From Vespa crabro (taxonomy: Eukaryota > Arthropoda > Insecta > Hymenoptera > Vespidae): DNA of 64,000 bases. Position 1 is the stretch's first letter; each line of letters starts with the position of its first letter. The stretch is taken from positions 10,879,454 to 10,943,453 of the forward strand of contig NC_060961.1 in the NCBI RefSeq assembly GCF_910589235.1, given 5' to 3'. A program made the position numbers and the translations under genes. The notes below the pieces were generated by a model, which was given only the letters and a program-made list of their open reading frames with translations, searched no databases and was not told where the DNA came from. Positions 37,498-51,599 of the stretch are shown here, piece after piece.

Positions 37498-40400
37498 ATG
37501 CAATGTTCTGAATCGATTGGTAACATTTTTCTAACTGTGGCACAAGTATTATTAAAGATTTCACGATTTTATCTTCGCATATACCGAAATTCGCGTATGT
37601 CGTTTACGTTTTTCGACTATTATAATATGAAAACGCGTATTTAAACATAGTAAAAACGTTATATTCTTGTTATATTCTTTATTCTGCATCGATAGAATAT
37701 AAAATCACTGAAATTGAACGAGATTTCAAGTTTTCGATTTTCGACGATACGCGTATATGAGCGAAAAATCGTATATACGATATGAAAGAATGTTAAAAAC
37801 TTTGATTCCAATATAAAATAGATGTTTGATCTTATGAAATGCAATGTTCTGAATCGATTGGTGACATTTTTCTAACTGTGGCACAAGTATTATTAAAGAT
37901 TTCACGATTTTATCTTCGCATATACCGAAATTCGCGTTTGTTGATTAAGTTTTTCGACAATTATCATATGAAAACGCGTATTTAAACATAGTAAAAACGT
38001 TACATTCTTGTTATATTCTTTATTCTGCATTTATAGAATATGAAATCAATGAAATTGAACGAGATTTCAAGTTTTCGTTTTTCGACGATACGCGTATATG
38101 AGCGAAAAATCGTATATACGAAATGAAAGAATGTTAAAAACTTTGATTCCAATATAAAATAGATGTTTGATCTTATGAAATGCAATGTTCTGAATCGATT
38201 GGTGACATTTTTCTAACTATGGCACAAGTATTATTAAAGATTTCACGATTTTATCTTCGCATATAACGAAATTCGCGTATGTCGATTAGGTTTTTCGACA
38301 ATTATCATATGAAAACGCGTATTTAAACATAGTAAAAACGTTATATTCTTGTTATATTCTTTATTCTGCATCGATAGAATATAAAATCATTGAAATTGAA
38401 CGAGATTTCTAGTTTTCGTTTTTCGACGAGTCGCGTATGAGCGAAAAATCGTATATACGATATGAAAGAATGTTAAAAACTTTGATTCAAATATAAAATA
38501 GATGTTTGATCTTATGAAATGCAATGTTCTGAATAGATTGGTAACATTTTTCTAACTGTGGCACAAGTATTATTAAAGATTTCACGATTTTATCTTCGCA
38601 TATACCGAAATTCGCATATGTCGATTACGTTTTTCGACAATTATCATATGAAAACGCGTATTTAAATATAGTAAAAACGTTATATTCTCGTTATATTCTT
38701 TATTCTGCATCGATAGAATATAAAATCAATGAAATTGAACGAGATTTCAAGTTTTCGTTTTTCGACGATACGCGTATATGAGCGAAAAATCGTATATTCG
38801 ATATGAAAGAATGTTAAAAACTTTGATTCCAATATAAAATAGATGTTTGATCTTATGAAATGCAATGTTCTGTATCAATTGGTAACATTTTTCTAACTGT
38901 GGCACAAGTATTATTAAAGATTTCACGATTTTATCTTCGCATATACCGAAATTCGCGTATGTCGATTAGGTTTTTCGACAATTATCATATGAAAACTCGT
39001 ATTTAAACATAGTAAAAATGTTATATTCTTTTTATATTCTTTATTCTGCATCGATAGAATATAAAATCAATGAAATTGAACGAGATTTCAAGTTTTCGTT
39101 TTTCGACGATACGCGTATATGAGCGAAAAATCGTATATACGATATGAAAGAATGTTAAAAACTTTGATTCCAATATAAAATAGATGTTTGATCTTATGAA
39201 ATGCAATGTTCTGAATCGATTGGTAACATTTTTCTAACTGTGGCACAAGTATTATTAAAGATTTCACGATTTTATCTTCGCATATACCGAAATTCGCGTA
39301 TGTCGTTTACGTTTTTCGACTATTATAATATGAAAACGCGTATTTAAACATAGTAAAAACGTTATATTCTTGTTATATTCTTTATTCTGCATCGATAGAA
39401 TATAAAATCACTGAAATTGAACGAGATTTCAAGTTTTCGTTTTTCGACGATACGCGTATATGAGCGAAAAATCGTATATACGATATGAAAGAATGTTAAA
39501 AACTTTGATTCCTATATAAAATAGATGTTTGATCTTATGAAATGCAATGTTCTGAATCGATTGGTGACATTTTTCTAACTGTGGCACAAGTATTATTAAA
39601 GATTTCACGATTTTATCTTCGCATATACCGAAATTCGCGTTTGTTGATTAGGTTTTTCGACAATTATCATATGAAAAGTCGTATTTAAACATAGTAAAAA
39701 TGTTATATTCTTGTTATATTCTTTATTCTGCATCGATAGAATATAAAATCAATCAAATTGAACGAGATTTCAAGTTTTCGTTTTTCGACGATACGCGTAT
39801 ATGAGCGAAAAATCGTATATACGATATGAAAGAATGTTAAAAACTTTGATTCCAATATAAAATAGATGTTTGATCTTATGAAATGCAATGTTCTGAATAG
39901 ATTGGTAACATTTTTCTAACTGTGGCACAAGTATTATTAAAGATTTCACGATTTTATCTTCGCATATACCGAAATTCGCATATGTCGATTAGGTTTTTCG
40001 ACAATTTTCATATGAAAACGCGTATTTAAACATAGTAAAAACGTTATATACTCGTTATATTCTTTATTCTGCATCGATAGAATATAAAATCAATGAAATT
40101 GAACGAGATTTCAAGTTTTCGTTTTTCGACGATACGCGTATATGAGCGGAAAATCGTATATTCGATATGAAAGAATGTTAAAAACTTTGATTCCAATATA
40201 AAATAGATGTTTGATCTTATGAAATGCAATGTTCTGTATCAATTGGTAACATTTTTCTAACTGTGGCACAAGTATTATTAAAGATTTCACGATTTTATCT
40301 TCGCATATACCGAAATTCGCGTATGTCGATTAGGTTTTTCGACAATTATCATATGAAAAGTCGTATTTAAACATAGTAAAAACGTCATATTCTTGTTATA

Positions 40401-40564
40401 TTCTTTATTCTGCATCGATAGAATATAAAATCAATCAAATTGAACGAGATTTCAAGTTTTCGTTTTTCGACGATACGCGTATATGAGCGAAAAATCGTAT
40501 ATACGATATGAAAGAATGTTAAAAACTTTGATTCCAATATAAAATAGATGTTTGATCTTATGAA
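37498..40564. repeat. 9-monomer HOR (3,067 bp), copy B
   Basis: This copy reproduces copy A monomer for monomer. I could spot only about eight single-base differences, for example TATGTAATGC against TATGAAATGC (35,790 and 38,857), GTTTCTCGAC against GTTTTTCGAC (36,246 and 39,313), GAATGAATG against GAAAGAATG (36,762 and 39,829) and GAAAAGCCG against GAAAAGTCG (37,292 and 40,359). It is among the most similar pairs of long repeats in the window, so its origin is recent, or an assembly artefact must be excluded. Confidence 0.85.
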
Positions 40565-42404
40565 ATGCAATGTTCTGAATCGATTGGTAACATTTTTCTA
40601 ACTGTGGCACAAGTATTATTAAAGATTTCACGATTTTATCTTCGCATATACCGAAATTCGCGTATGTCGTTTACGTTTTTCGACTATTATAATATGAAAA
40701 CGCGTATTTAAACATAGTAAAAACGTTATATTCTTGTTATATTCTTTATTCTGCATCGATAGAATATAAAATCACTGAAATTGAACGAGATTTCAAGTTT
40801 TCGATTTTCGACGATACGCGTATATGAGCGAAAAATCGTATATACGATATGAAAGAATGTTAAAAACTTTGATTCCAATATAAAATAGATGTTTGATCTT
40901 ATGAAATGCAATGTTCTGAATCGATTGGTGACATTTTTCTAACTGTGGCACAAGTATTATTAAAGATTTCACGATTTTATCTTCGCATATACCGAAATTC
41001 TCGTTTGTTGATTAAGTTTTTCGACAATTATCATATGAAAACGCGTATTTAAACATAGTAAAAACGTTATATTCTTGTTATATTCTTTATTCTGCATTTA
41101 TAGAATATGAAATCAATGAAATTGAACGAGATTTCAAGTTTTCGTTTTTCGACGATACGCGTATATGAGCGAAAAATCGTATATACGAAATGAAAGAATG
41201 TTAAAAACTTTGATTCCAATATAAAATAGATGTTTGATCTTATGAAATGCAATGTTCTGAATCGATTGGTGACATTTTTCTAACTATGGCACAAGTATTA
41301 TTAAAGATTTCACGATTTTATCTTCGCATATAACGAAATTCGCGTATGTCGATTAGGTTTTTCGACAATTATCATATGAAAACGCGTATTTAAACATAGT
41401 AAAAACGTTATATTCTCGTTATATTCTTTATTCTGCATCGATAGAATATAAAATCAATGAAATTGAACGAGATTTCAAGTTTTCGTTTTTCGACGATACG
41501 CGTATATGAGCGAAAAATCGTATATTCGATATGAAAGAATGTTAAAAACTTTGATTCCAATATAAAATAGATGTTTGATCTTATGAAATGCAATGTTCTG
41601 TATCAATTGGTAACATTTTTCTAACTGTGGCACAAGTATTATTAAAGATTTCACGATTTTATCTTCGCATATACCGAAATTCGCGTATGTCGATTAGGTT
41701 TTTCGACAATTATCATATGAAAACTCGTATTTAAACATAGTAAAAATGTTATATTCTTGTTATATTCTTTATTCTGCATCGATAGAATATAAAATCAATG
41801 AAATTGAACGAGATTTCAAGTTTTCGTTTTTCGACGATACGCGTATATGAGCGAAAAATCGTATATACGATATGAAAGAATGTTAAAAACTTTGATTCCA
41901 ATATAAAATAGATGTTTGATCTTATGAAATGCAATGTTCTGAATCGATTGGTAACATTTTTCTAACTGTGGCACAAGTATTATTAAAGATTTCACGATTT
42001 TATCTTCGCATATACCGAAATTCGCGTATGTCGTTTACGTTTTTCGACTATTATAATATGAAAACGCGTATTTAAACATAGTAAAAACGTTATATTCTTG
42101 TTATATTCTTTATTCTGCATCGATAGAATATAAAATCACTGAAATTGAACTAGATTTCAAGTTTTCGTTTTTCGACGATACGCGTATATGAGCGAAAAAT
42201 CGTATATACGATATGAAAGAATGTTAAAAACTTTGATTCCTATATAAAATAGATGTTTGATCTTATGAAATGCAATGTTCTGAATCGATTGGTGACATTT
42301 TTCTAACTGTGGCACAAGTATTATTAAAGATTTCACGATTTTATCTTCGCATATACCGAAATTCGCGTTTGTTGATTAGGTTTTTCGACAATTATCATAT
42401 GAAA
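40565..42404. repeat. 9-monomer HOR, third copy, lacking one monomer
   Basis: The first part follows copy B at an offset of 3,067 bp (monomers at 40,726 and 41,067). After a junction at 41,395-41,417 the match continues at 2,728 bp (41,408 to 38,680, 41,749 to 39,021, 42,090 to 39,362). One 339-bp monomer, the one with GAGTCGCGTATGAGCG, is missing. The match ends near 42,404, where GAAAACGCG replaces GAAAAGTCG and the next monomer has GTTACATTCTTG. Confidence 0.8.
41395..41417. other. Deletion junction of one monomer
   Basis: At 41,395 the base is C (TTAAACATAG), as in the monomer near 38,328. At 41,417 it is C (TATTCTCG), as in the monomer at 38,680, whereas the one at 38,339 has TATTCTTG. 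Copies to the left align at 3,067 bp and those to the right at 2,728 bp. The deletion therefore occurred between these two positions, by exchange between identical blocks of adjacent monomers. Confidence 0.75.
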
Positions 42405-45300
42405 ACGCGTATTTAAACATAGTAAAAACGTTACATTCTTGTTATATTCTTTATTCTGCATTGATAGAATATGAAACCAATGAAATTGAACGAGATTTCA
42501 AGTTTTCGTTTTTCGACGATACGCGTATATGAGCGAAAAATCGTATATACGAAATGAAAGAATGTTAAAAACTTTGATTCCAATATAAAATAGATGTTTG
42601 ATCTTATGAAATGCAATGTTCTGTATCAATTGGTAACATTTTTCTAACTGTGGCACAAGTATTATTAAAGATTTCACGATTTTATCTTCGCATATACCGA
42701 AATTCGCGTATGTCGATTAGGTTTTTCGACAATTATCATATGAAAACGCGTATTTAAACATAGTAAAAACGTTATATTCTTGTTATATTCTTTATTCTGC
42801 ATCGATAGAATATAAAATAATTGAAATTGAACGAGATTTCTAGTTTTCGTTTTTCGACGAGTCGCGTATGAGCGAAAAATCGTATATACGATATGAAAGA
42901 ATGTTAAAAACTTTGATTCAAATATAAAATAGATGTTTGATCTTATGAAATGCAATGTTCTGAATCGATTGGAAACATTTTACTAACTGTGGCACAAGTA
43001 TTATTAAAGATTTCACGATTTTATATTCGCATATACCGAAATTCGCGTATGTCGATTAGGTTTTTCGACAATTATCATATGAAAACGCGTATTTAAACAT
43101 AGTAAAAACGTTATATTCTTGTTATATTCCTTATTCTGCATCGATAGAATATAAAATCAATGAAATTGAACGAGATTTCAAGTTTCCGTTTTTCGACGAT
43201 ACGCGTATATGAGCGAAAAATCGTATATACGATATGAAAGAATGTTAAAAACTTTGATTCCAATATAAAATAGATGTTTCATCTTATGAAATGCAATGTT
43301 CTGAATCGATTGGTGACATTTTTCTAACTGTGGCACAAGTATTATTAAAGATTTCACGATTTCATCTTCGCATATACCGAAATTCTCGTATGTCGAATAC
43401 GTTTTTGGACAATTATCATATGAAAACGCGCATTTGAACATAGTAAAAACGTTATATTCTTGTTATATTCTTTATTCTGCATCGATAGAATATAAAATCA
43501 ATGAAATTGAACGAGATTTCAACTTTTCGTGTTTCGACGATACGCGTATATGAGCAAAAAATCGTATATATGATATGAAAGAATGTTAAAAACTTTGATT
43601 CCAATATAAAATAGATGTTTGATCTTATGAAATGCAATGTTCTGAATAGATTGGTAACATTTTTCTAACTGTGGCACAAGTATTATTAAAGATTTCACGA
43701 TTTTATCTTCGCATATACCGAAATTCTCGTATGTCGAATACTTTTTTGGACAATTATCATATGAAAACGCGCATTTGAACATAGTAAAAACGTTATATTC
43801 TTGTTATATTCTTTATTCTTCATCGATAGAATATAAAATCAATGAAATTGAACGAGATTTCAACTTTTCGTTTTTCGACGATACGCGTATATGAGCGAAA
43901 AATCGTATATACGATATGAAAGAATGTTAAAAACTTTGATTCCAATATAAAACAGATGTTTGATCTTATGAAATGCAATGTTCTGAATCGATTGGAAACA
44001 TTTTACTAACTGTGGCACAAGTATTATTAAAGATTTCACGATTTTATATTCGCATATACCGAAATTCGCGTATGTCGATTAGGTTTTTCGACAATTATCA
44101 TATGAAAACGCGTATTTAAACATAGTAAAAACGTTATATTCTTGTTATATTCCTTATTCTGCATCGATAGAATATAAAATCATTGAAATTGAACGAGATT
44201 TCAAGTTTTCGTTTTTCGACGATACGCGTATATGAGCGAAAAATCGTATATTCGATATGAAAGAATATTAAAAACTTTGATTCCAATATAAAATAGATGT
44301 TTGATCTTATGAAATGCAATGTTCTGAATCGATTGGTGACATTTTTCTAACTGTGGCACAAGTATTATTAAAGATTTCACGATTTTATCTTCGCATATAC
44401 CGAAATTCTCGTATGTCGAATACGTTTTTGGACAATTATCATATGAAAACGCGCATTTGAACATAGTAAAAACGTTATATTCTTTGTATATTCTTTATTC
44501 TGCATCGATAGAATATAAAATCAATGAAATTGAACGAGATTTCGACTTTTCGTTTTTCGACGATACGCGTATATGAGCGAAAAATCGTTTCTACGATATG
44601 AAAGAATGTTAAAAACTTTGAGTCCAATATAAAATAGATGTTTGATCTTATGAAATGCAATGTTCTGAATCGATTGGTAACATTTTTCTAACTGTGGCAC
44701 AAGTATTATTAAAGATTTCACGATTTTATCTTCGCATATACCGAAATTCTCGTATGTCGAATACGTTTTTGGACAATTATAATATGAAAACGCGCATTTG
44801 AACATAGTAAAAACGTTATATTCTTGTTATATTCTTTATTCTTCATCGATAGAATATAAAATCAATGAAATTGAACGAGATTTCAACTTTTCGTTTTTCG
44901 ACGATACGCGTATATGAGCGAAAAATCGTATATATGATATGAAAGAATGTTAAAAACTTTGATTCCAATATAAAATAGATGTTTGATCTTATGAAATGCA
45001 ATGTTCTGAATCGATTGGTGACATTTTTCTAACTATGGCACAAGTATTATTAAAGATTTCACGATTTTATCTTCGCATATAACGAAATTCGCGTATGTCG
45101 ATTAGGTTTTTCGACAATTATCATATGAAAACGCGTATTTAAACATAGTAAAAACGTTATATTCTTGTTATATTCTTTATTCTGCATCGATAGAATATAA
45201 AATCATTGAAATTGAACGAGATTTCTAGCTTTCGTTTTTCGACGAGTCGCGTATGAGCGAAAAATCGTATATACGATATGAAAGAATGTTAAAAACTTTG
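42405..45300. repeat. Mosaic of monomers from earlier domains
   Basis: Consecutive monomers here carry markers seen in several other places: GTTACATTCTTG (34.9 and 38.0 kb), TTCTGTATCAATTGG, GAGTCGCGTATGAGCG (30.6 and 38.4 kb), GGAAACATTTTACTAAC with TTATATTCGC (26.6 kb), TTTCCG with GTTTCATC (D2 type), and TTCTCGTATGTCGAATACG (27.0 and 31.8 kb). The segment 43,950-44,700 matches 26,559-27,300 at an offset of about 17.39 kb (51 monomers). I see no clean HOR period within this stretch. Confidence 0.7.
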
Positions 45301-48300
45301 ATTCCAATATAAAATAGATGTTTGATCTTATGAAATGCAATGTTCTGAATCGATTGGTAACATGTTTCTAACTGTGGCACAAGTATTATTAAAGATTTCA
45401 CGATTTTATCTTCGCATATACCGAAATTCGCGTATATCGATTACGTTATTCGACAATTATCATATGAAAACGCGTATTTAAACATAGTAAAAACGTTATA
45501 TTCTTGTTTTATTCTTTATTCTGGATCGATAGAATATAAAATCAATGAAATTGAACGAGATTTCACTTTTCGTTTTTCGACGATACGCGTATATGAGCGA
45601 AAAATCGTATATACGATATGAAAGTATGTTAAAAACTTTGATTCCAATATAAAATAGATGTTTGATCTTATGAAATGCAATGTTCTGAATCGATTGGTAA
45701 CATGTTTCTAACTGTGGCACAAGTATTCTTAAAGATTTCACGATTTTATCTTCGCATATACCGAAATTCGCGTATATCGATTACGTTTTTCGACAATTAT
45801 CATATGAAAACGCGTATTTAAACATAGTGAAAACGTTATTTTCTTGTTTTATTCTTTATTCTGCATCGATAGAATATAAAATGAATGAAATTGATCGAGA
45901 TTTCAAGTTTTCGTTTTTCGACGATACGCGTATATGAGCGAAAAATCGTATATACGATATGAAAGAATGTTAAAAACTTTGATTCCAATATAAAATAGAT
46001 GTTTGATCTTATGAAATGCAATGTTCTGAATCGATTGGTAACATTTTTCTAACTGTGGCACAAGTATTATTAAAGATTTCACGATTTTATCGTCGCATAT
46101 ACCGATATTCGCGTATGTCGATTACGTTTTTCGACAATTATCATATGAAAACGCGTATTTAAACATAGTAGAAACGTTATATTCTTGTTATATTCTTTAT
46201 TCTGCATCGATAGAATATAAAATCATTGAAATTGAACGAGATTTCAAGCTTTCGTTTTTCGACGATACGCTTATATGAGCGAAAAATCGTATATACGATA
46301 TGAAAGAATGTCAAAATCTTTGATTCCAATATAAAATAGATGTTTGATCTTATGAAATGCAATGTTCTGAATCGATTGGTAACACTTTTCTAACTGTGGC
46401 ACAAGTATTATTAAAGATTTCACGATTTTAACTTCGCATATACCGAAATTCGCGTATGTCGATCATGTTTTTCGACAATTATCATAAAAAAACGCGTATT
46501 TAAACATTGTAAAAACGTTATATTCTTGTTATATTCTTTATTCTGCATCGATAGAATATAAAATCATTGAAATTGAACGAGATTTCAAGTTTTCGTTTTT
46601 CGACGATACGCGTATATGAGCGAAAAATCGTACATACGATATGAAAGAATGTTAAAAACTTTGATTCCAATATAAAATAGATGTTTGATCTTATGAAATG
46701 CAATGATCTGAATCGTTTGGTAAGATTTTTCTAACTGTGGCACAAGTATTATTAAAGATTTCACGATTTTATCATCGCATATACCGAAATTCGCGTATGT
46801 CGTTTACGTTTTTCGACAATTATCATATGAAAACGCGTATTTAAACATAGTAAAAACGTTATATTCTTGTTATATTCTTTATTCTACATCGATAGAATAT
46901 AAAATCATTGAAATTGAACGAGATTTCAAGTTTTCGTTTTTCGACGATACGCGTATATGAGCGAAAAATCGTATATACGATTTGAAAGAATGTTAAAAAC
47001 TTTGATTCCAATATAAAATAGATGTTTGATCTTATGAAATGCAATGTTCTGAATCGATTGGTAACATTTTTCTAACTGTAGCACAAGTATTATTAAAGAT
47101 TTCACGATTTTATCGTCGCATATACCGAAATTCGCGTATGTCGATTAGGTTTTTCGACAATTATCATATGAAAGCGCGTATTTATACATAGTAAAAACGT
47201 TATATTCTCGTTACATTCTTTATTCTGCATCGATAGAATATAAAATCAATGAAATTGAACGAGATTTCAAGTTTTCGTTTTTCGACGATACGCGTTTATG
47301 AGCGAAAAATCGTATATACGATATGAAAGAATGTCAAAATCTTTGATTCCAATATAAAATAGATGTTTGATCTTATGAAATGCAATGTTCTGAATCGATT
47401 GGTAACACTTTTCTAACTGTGGCACAAGTATTATTAAAGATTTCACGATTTTATCTTCGCATATACCGTAATTTGCGTATGTCGATTACGTTTTTCGACA
47501 ATTATCATATGAAAACGCGTATTTAAACATAGTAAAAACGTTATATTCTTGTTATATTCTTTATTCTGCATCGATAGAATATAAAATCAATGAAATTGAA
47601 CGAGATTTCAAGTTTTCGTTTTTCGACGATACGCGTATATGAGCGAAAAATCGTATATACGATATGAAAGTATGTTAAAAACTTTGATTCCAATATAAAT
47701 TAGATGTTTGATCTTATGAAATGCAATGTTCTGAATCGATTGGTAACATTTTTCTAACTGGGGCACAAGTTTTATTAAAGATTTCACGATTTTATCTTCG
47801 CAAATACCGAAATTCGCGTATGTCGATTACGTTTTTCGACAATTATCATATGAAAACGCGTATTTAAACATAGTAAAAACGTTATATTCTTGTTATATTC
47901 TTTATTCTACATCGATAGAATATAAAATCATTGAAATTGAACGAGATTTCAAGTTTTCGTTTTTCGACGATACGCGTATATGAGCGAAAAATCGTATATA
48001 CGATATGAAAGTATGTTAAAAACTTTGATTCCAATATAAATTAGATGTTTGATCTTATGAAATGCAATGTTCTGAATCGATTGGTAACATTTTTCTAACT
48101 GTGGCACAAGTTTTATTAAAGATTTCACGATTTTATCTTCGAAAATACCGAAATTCGCGTATGTCGATTACGTTTTTCGACAATTATCATATGAAAACGC
48201 GTATTTAAACATAGTAAAAACATTATATTCTTGTTATATTCTTTATTCTACATCGATAGAATATAAAATCATTGAAATTGAACGAGATTTCAAGTTTTCG

Positions 48301-51300
48301 TTTTTCGACGATACGCGTATATGAGCGAAAAATCGTATATACGATTTGAAAGAATGTTAAAAACTTTGATTCCAATATAAAATAGATGTTTGATCTTATG
48401 AAATGCAATGTTCTGAATCGATTGGTAACATTTTTCTAACTGTGGCACAAGTATAATTAAAGATTTCACGATTTTATCTTCGCATATACCGAAATTCGCG
48501 TATGTGGATTAGGTTTTTCGACAATTATCATATGAAAACGCGTATTTAAACATAGTAGAAACGTTATATTCTTGTTATATTCTTTATTCTGCATCGATAG
48601 AATATAAAATCATTGAAATTGAACGAGATTTCAACTTTTCGTTTTTCGACGATACGCGTATATGAGCGAAGAATCGTATATACGATATGAAAGAATGTTA
48701 AAAACTTTGATTCCAATATAAAATAGATGTTTGATCTTATGAAATGCAATGTTCTGAATCGATTGATAACATTTTTCTAATTGTGGCACAAGTATTATTA
48801 AAGATTTCACGATTTTATCTTCGCATATACCGAAATTCGCGTATGTCGATTACGTTTTTCGACAATTATCATACGATAGCGCGTATTTATAAATAGTAAA
48901 AACGTTATATTCTTGTTATATCCTTTATTCTGCATCGATAGAATATAAAATCAATGAAATTGAACGAGATTTCAAGATTTCGTTTTTCGACGATACGCGT
49001 ATATGAGCGAAAAATCGTATATACGATTTGAAAGAATGTTAAAAACTTTGATTCCAATATAAAATAGATGTTTGATCCTATGAAATGCAATGTTCTGAAT
49101 CGATTGGTAACATTGTTCTAACTGTGGCACAAGTATTATTAAAGATTTCACGATTTTATCGTCGCATATACCGAAATTCGCGTATGTCGATTACGTTTTT
49201 CGACAATTATCATATGAAAGCGCGTATTTTTACATAGTAAAAACGTTATATTCTCGTTATATTCATTATTCTGCATCGATAGAATATAAAATCAATGAAA
49301 TTGAACGAGATTTCAAGTTTTCGTTTTTCGACGATACGCGTATATGAGCGAAAAATCGTATATACGATATGAAAAAATGTCAAAATCTTTGATTCCAATA
49401 TAAGATAGATGTTTGATCTTATGAAATGCAATGTTCTGAATCGATTGGTAACATTTTTCTAACTGTGGCACAAGTATTATTAAAGATTTCACGATTTTAT
49501 CTTCGCATATACCGAAATTCGCGTATGTCGATTACGTTTTTCGACAATTATCATATGAAAGCGCGTATTTATACATAGTAAAAACGTTATATTCTTGTTA
49601 TATTCTTTATTCTGCATCGATAGAATATAAAATCATTGAAATTGAACGAGATTTCAAGTTTTCGATTTTCGACGATACGCGTATATGAGCGAAAAATCGT
49701 ATATACGATATGAAAGTATGTTAAAAACTTTGATTCTAATATAAAATAGATGTTTGATATTATGAAATGCAATGTTCTGAATCGATTGGTAACATTTTTC
49801 TAACTGTGGCACAAGTATAATTAAAGATTTCACGATTTTATCTTCGCATATACCGAAATTCGCGTATGTGGATTAGGTTTTTCGACAATTATCATATGAA
49901 AACGCGTATTTAAACTTAGTAGAAACGTTATATTCTTGTTATATTCTTTATTCTGCATCGATAGAATATAAAATCATTGAAATTGAACGAGATTTCAACT
50001 TTTCGTTTTTCGACGATACGCGTATATAAGCGAAAAATCGTATATACGATATGAAAGAATGTTAAAAACTTTGATTCCAATATAAAATAGATGCTTGATC
50101 TTATGAAATGCAATGTTCTGATTCGATTGGTAACATTTTTCTAACTGTGGCACAATTATTATTAAAGATTTCGCGATTTTATCTTCGCATATACCGCAAT
50201 TCGCGTATGTCGATAAGGTTTTTCGACAATTATCATATGAAAACGCGTATTTAAACATAGTAAAAACGTCATATTCTTGTTATATTCTTTATTCTGGATC
50301 GATAGAATATAAAATCAATGAAATTGAACGAGATTTCAAGTTTTCGTTTTTCGACGATACGCGTATATGAGCGAAATATCATATATACAAGATGAAAGAA
50401 AGTAAAAAACTATGATTCCAATGTAAAATAGATGTTTGATCTTATGAAATGCAATGTTCTGAATCGATTGGTAACATTTTTCTAACTGTGGCACAAGTAT
50501 TATTAATGATTTCACGATTTTATCTTCGCATATACCGAAATTCGCGTATGTCGATTACGTTTTTCGACAATTATCATATGAAAGCACGTATTTATACATA
50601 GTAAAAACGTTATATTCTTGTTATATTCTTTATTCTGCATCGATAGAATATAAAATCAATGAAATTGAACGAGATTTCAAGTTTTCGTTTTTCGACGATA
50701 CGCGTATATGAGCGAAAAATCGTATATACGATATGAAAGTATGTTAAAAACTTTGATTCTAATATAAAATGGATGTTTGATATTATGAAATGCAATGTTC
50801 TGAATCGATTGGTAACATTTTTCTAACTGTGGCACAAGTATAATTAAAGATTTCACGATTTTATCTTCGCATATACCGAAATTCGCGTATGTGGATTAGG
50901 TTTTTCGACAATTATCATATGAAAACGCGTATTTAAACATAGTAGAAACGTTATATTCTTGTTATATTCTTTATTCTGCATCGATAGAATATAAAATCAT
51001 TGAAATTGAACGAGATTTCAACTTTTCGTTTTTCGACGATACGCGTATATGAGCGAAGAATCGTATATACGATATGAAAGAATGTTAAAAACTTTGATTC
51101 CAATATAAAATAGATGTTTGATCTTATGAAATGCAATGTTCTGAATCGATTGGTAACATTTTTCTAACTGTGGCACAAGTATTATTAAAGATTTCACGAT
51201 TTTATCTTCGCATATACCGAAATTCGCGTATGTCGTTTACGTTTTTCGACAACTATCATATGAAAACGCGTATTTAAACATAGTAAAAACGTTATATTCT

Positions 51301-51590
51301 TGTTATATTCTTTATTCTACATCGATAGAATATAAAATCATTGAAATTGAACGAGATTTCAAGTTTTCGTTTTTCGACGATACGCGTATATGAGCGAAAT
51401 ATCATATATACAATATGAAAGAATGTAAAAAACTATGATTCCAATGTAAAATAGATGTTTGATCTTATGAAATGCAATGTTCTGAATCGATTGGTAACAT
51501 TTTTCTAACTGTGGCACAAGTATTATTAATGATTTCACGATTTTATCTTCGCATATACCGAAATTCGCGTATGTCGATTACGTTTTTCGA
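45301..51590. repeat. Domain of 3- and 4-monomer units (1,023 and 1,364 bp)
   Basis: The domain begins with two adjacent monomers sharing AACATGTTTCTAAC and CGTATATCGATTACG (45,360 and 45,700). Monomers at 46,859 and 48,223 share CTACATCG and ACGATTTGAAAG, 1,364 bp apart. Monomers with GTATGTGGATTAGG after AAGTATAATTAAAG lie near 48,503, 49,866, 50,890 and 51,912; the last three are about 1,023 bp apart. GATATTATGAAATG recurs near 49,755, 50,778 and 51,801. Other local markers are GCGCGTATTTATACATAG and TTATCGTCGC. Confidence 0.75.
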
Positions 51591-51599
51591 CAATTATCA

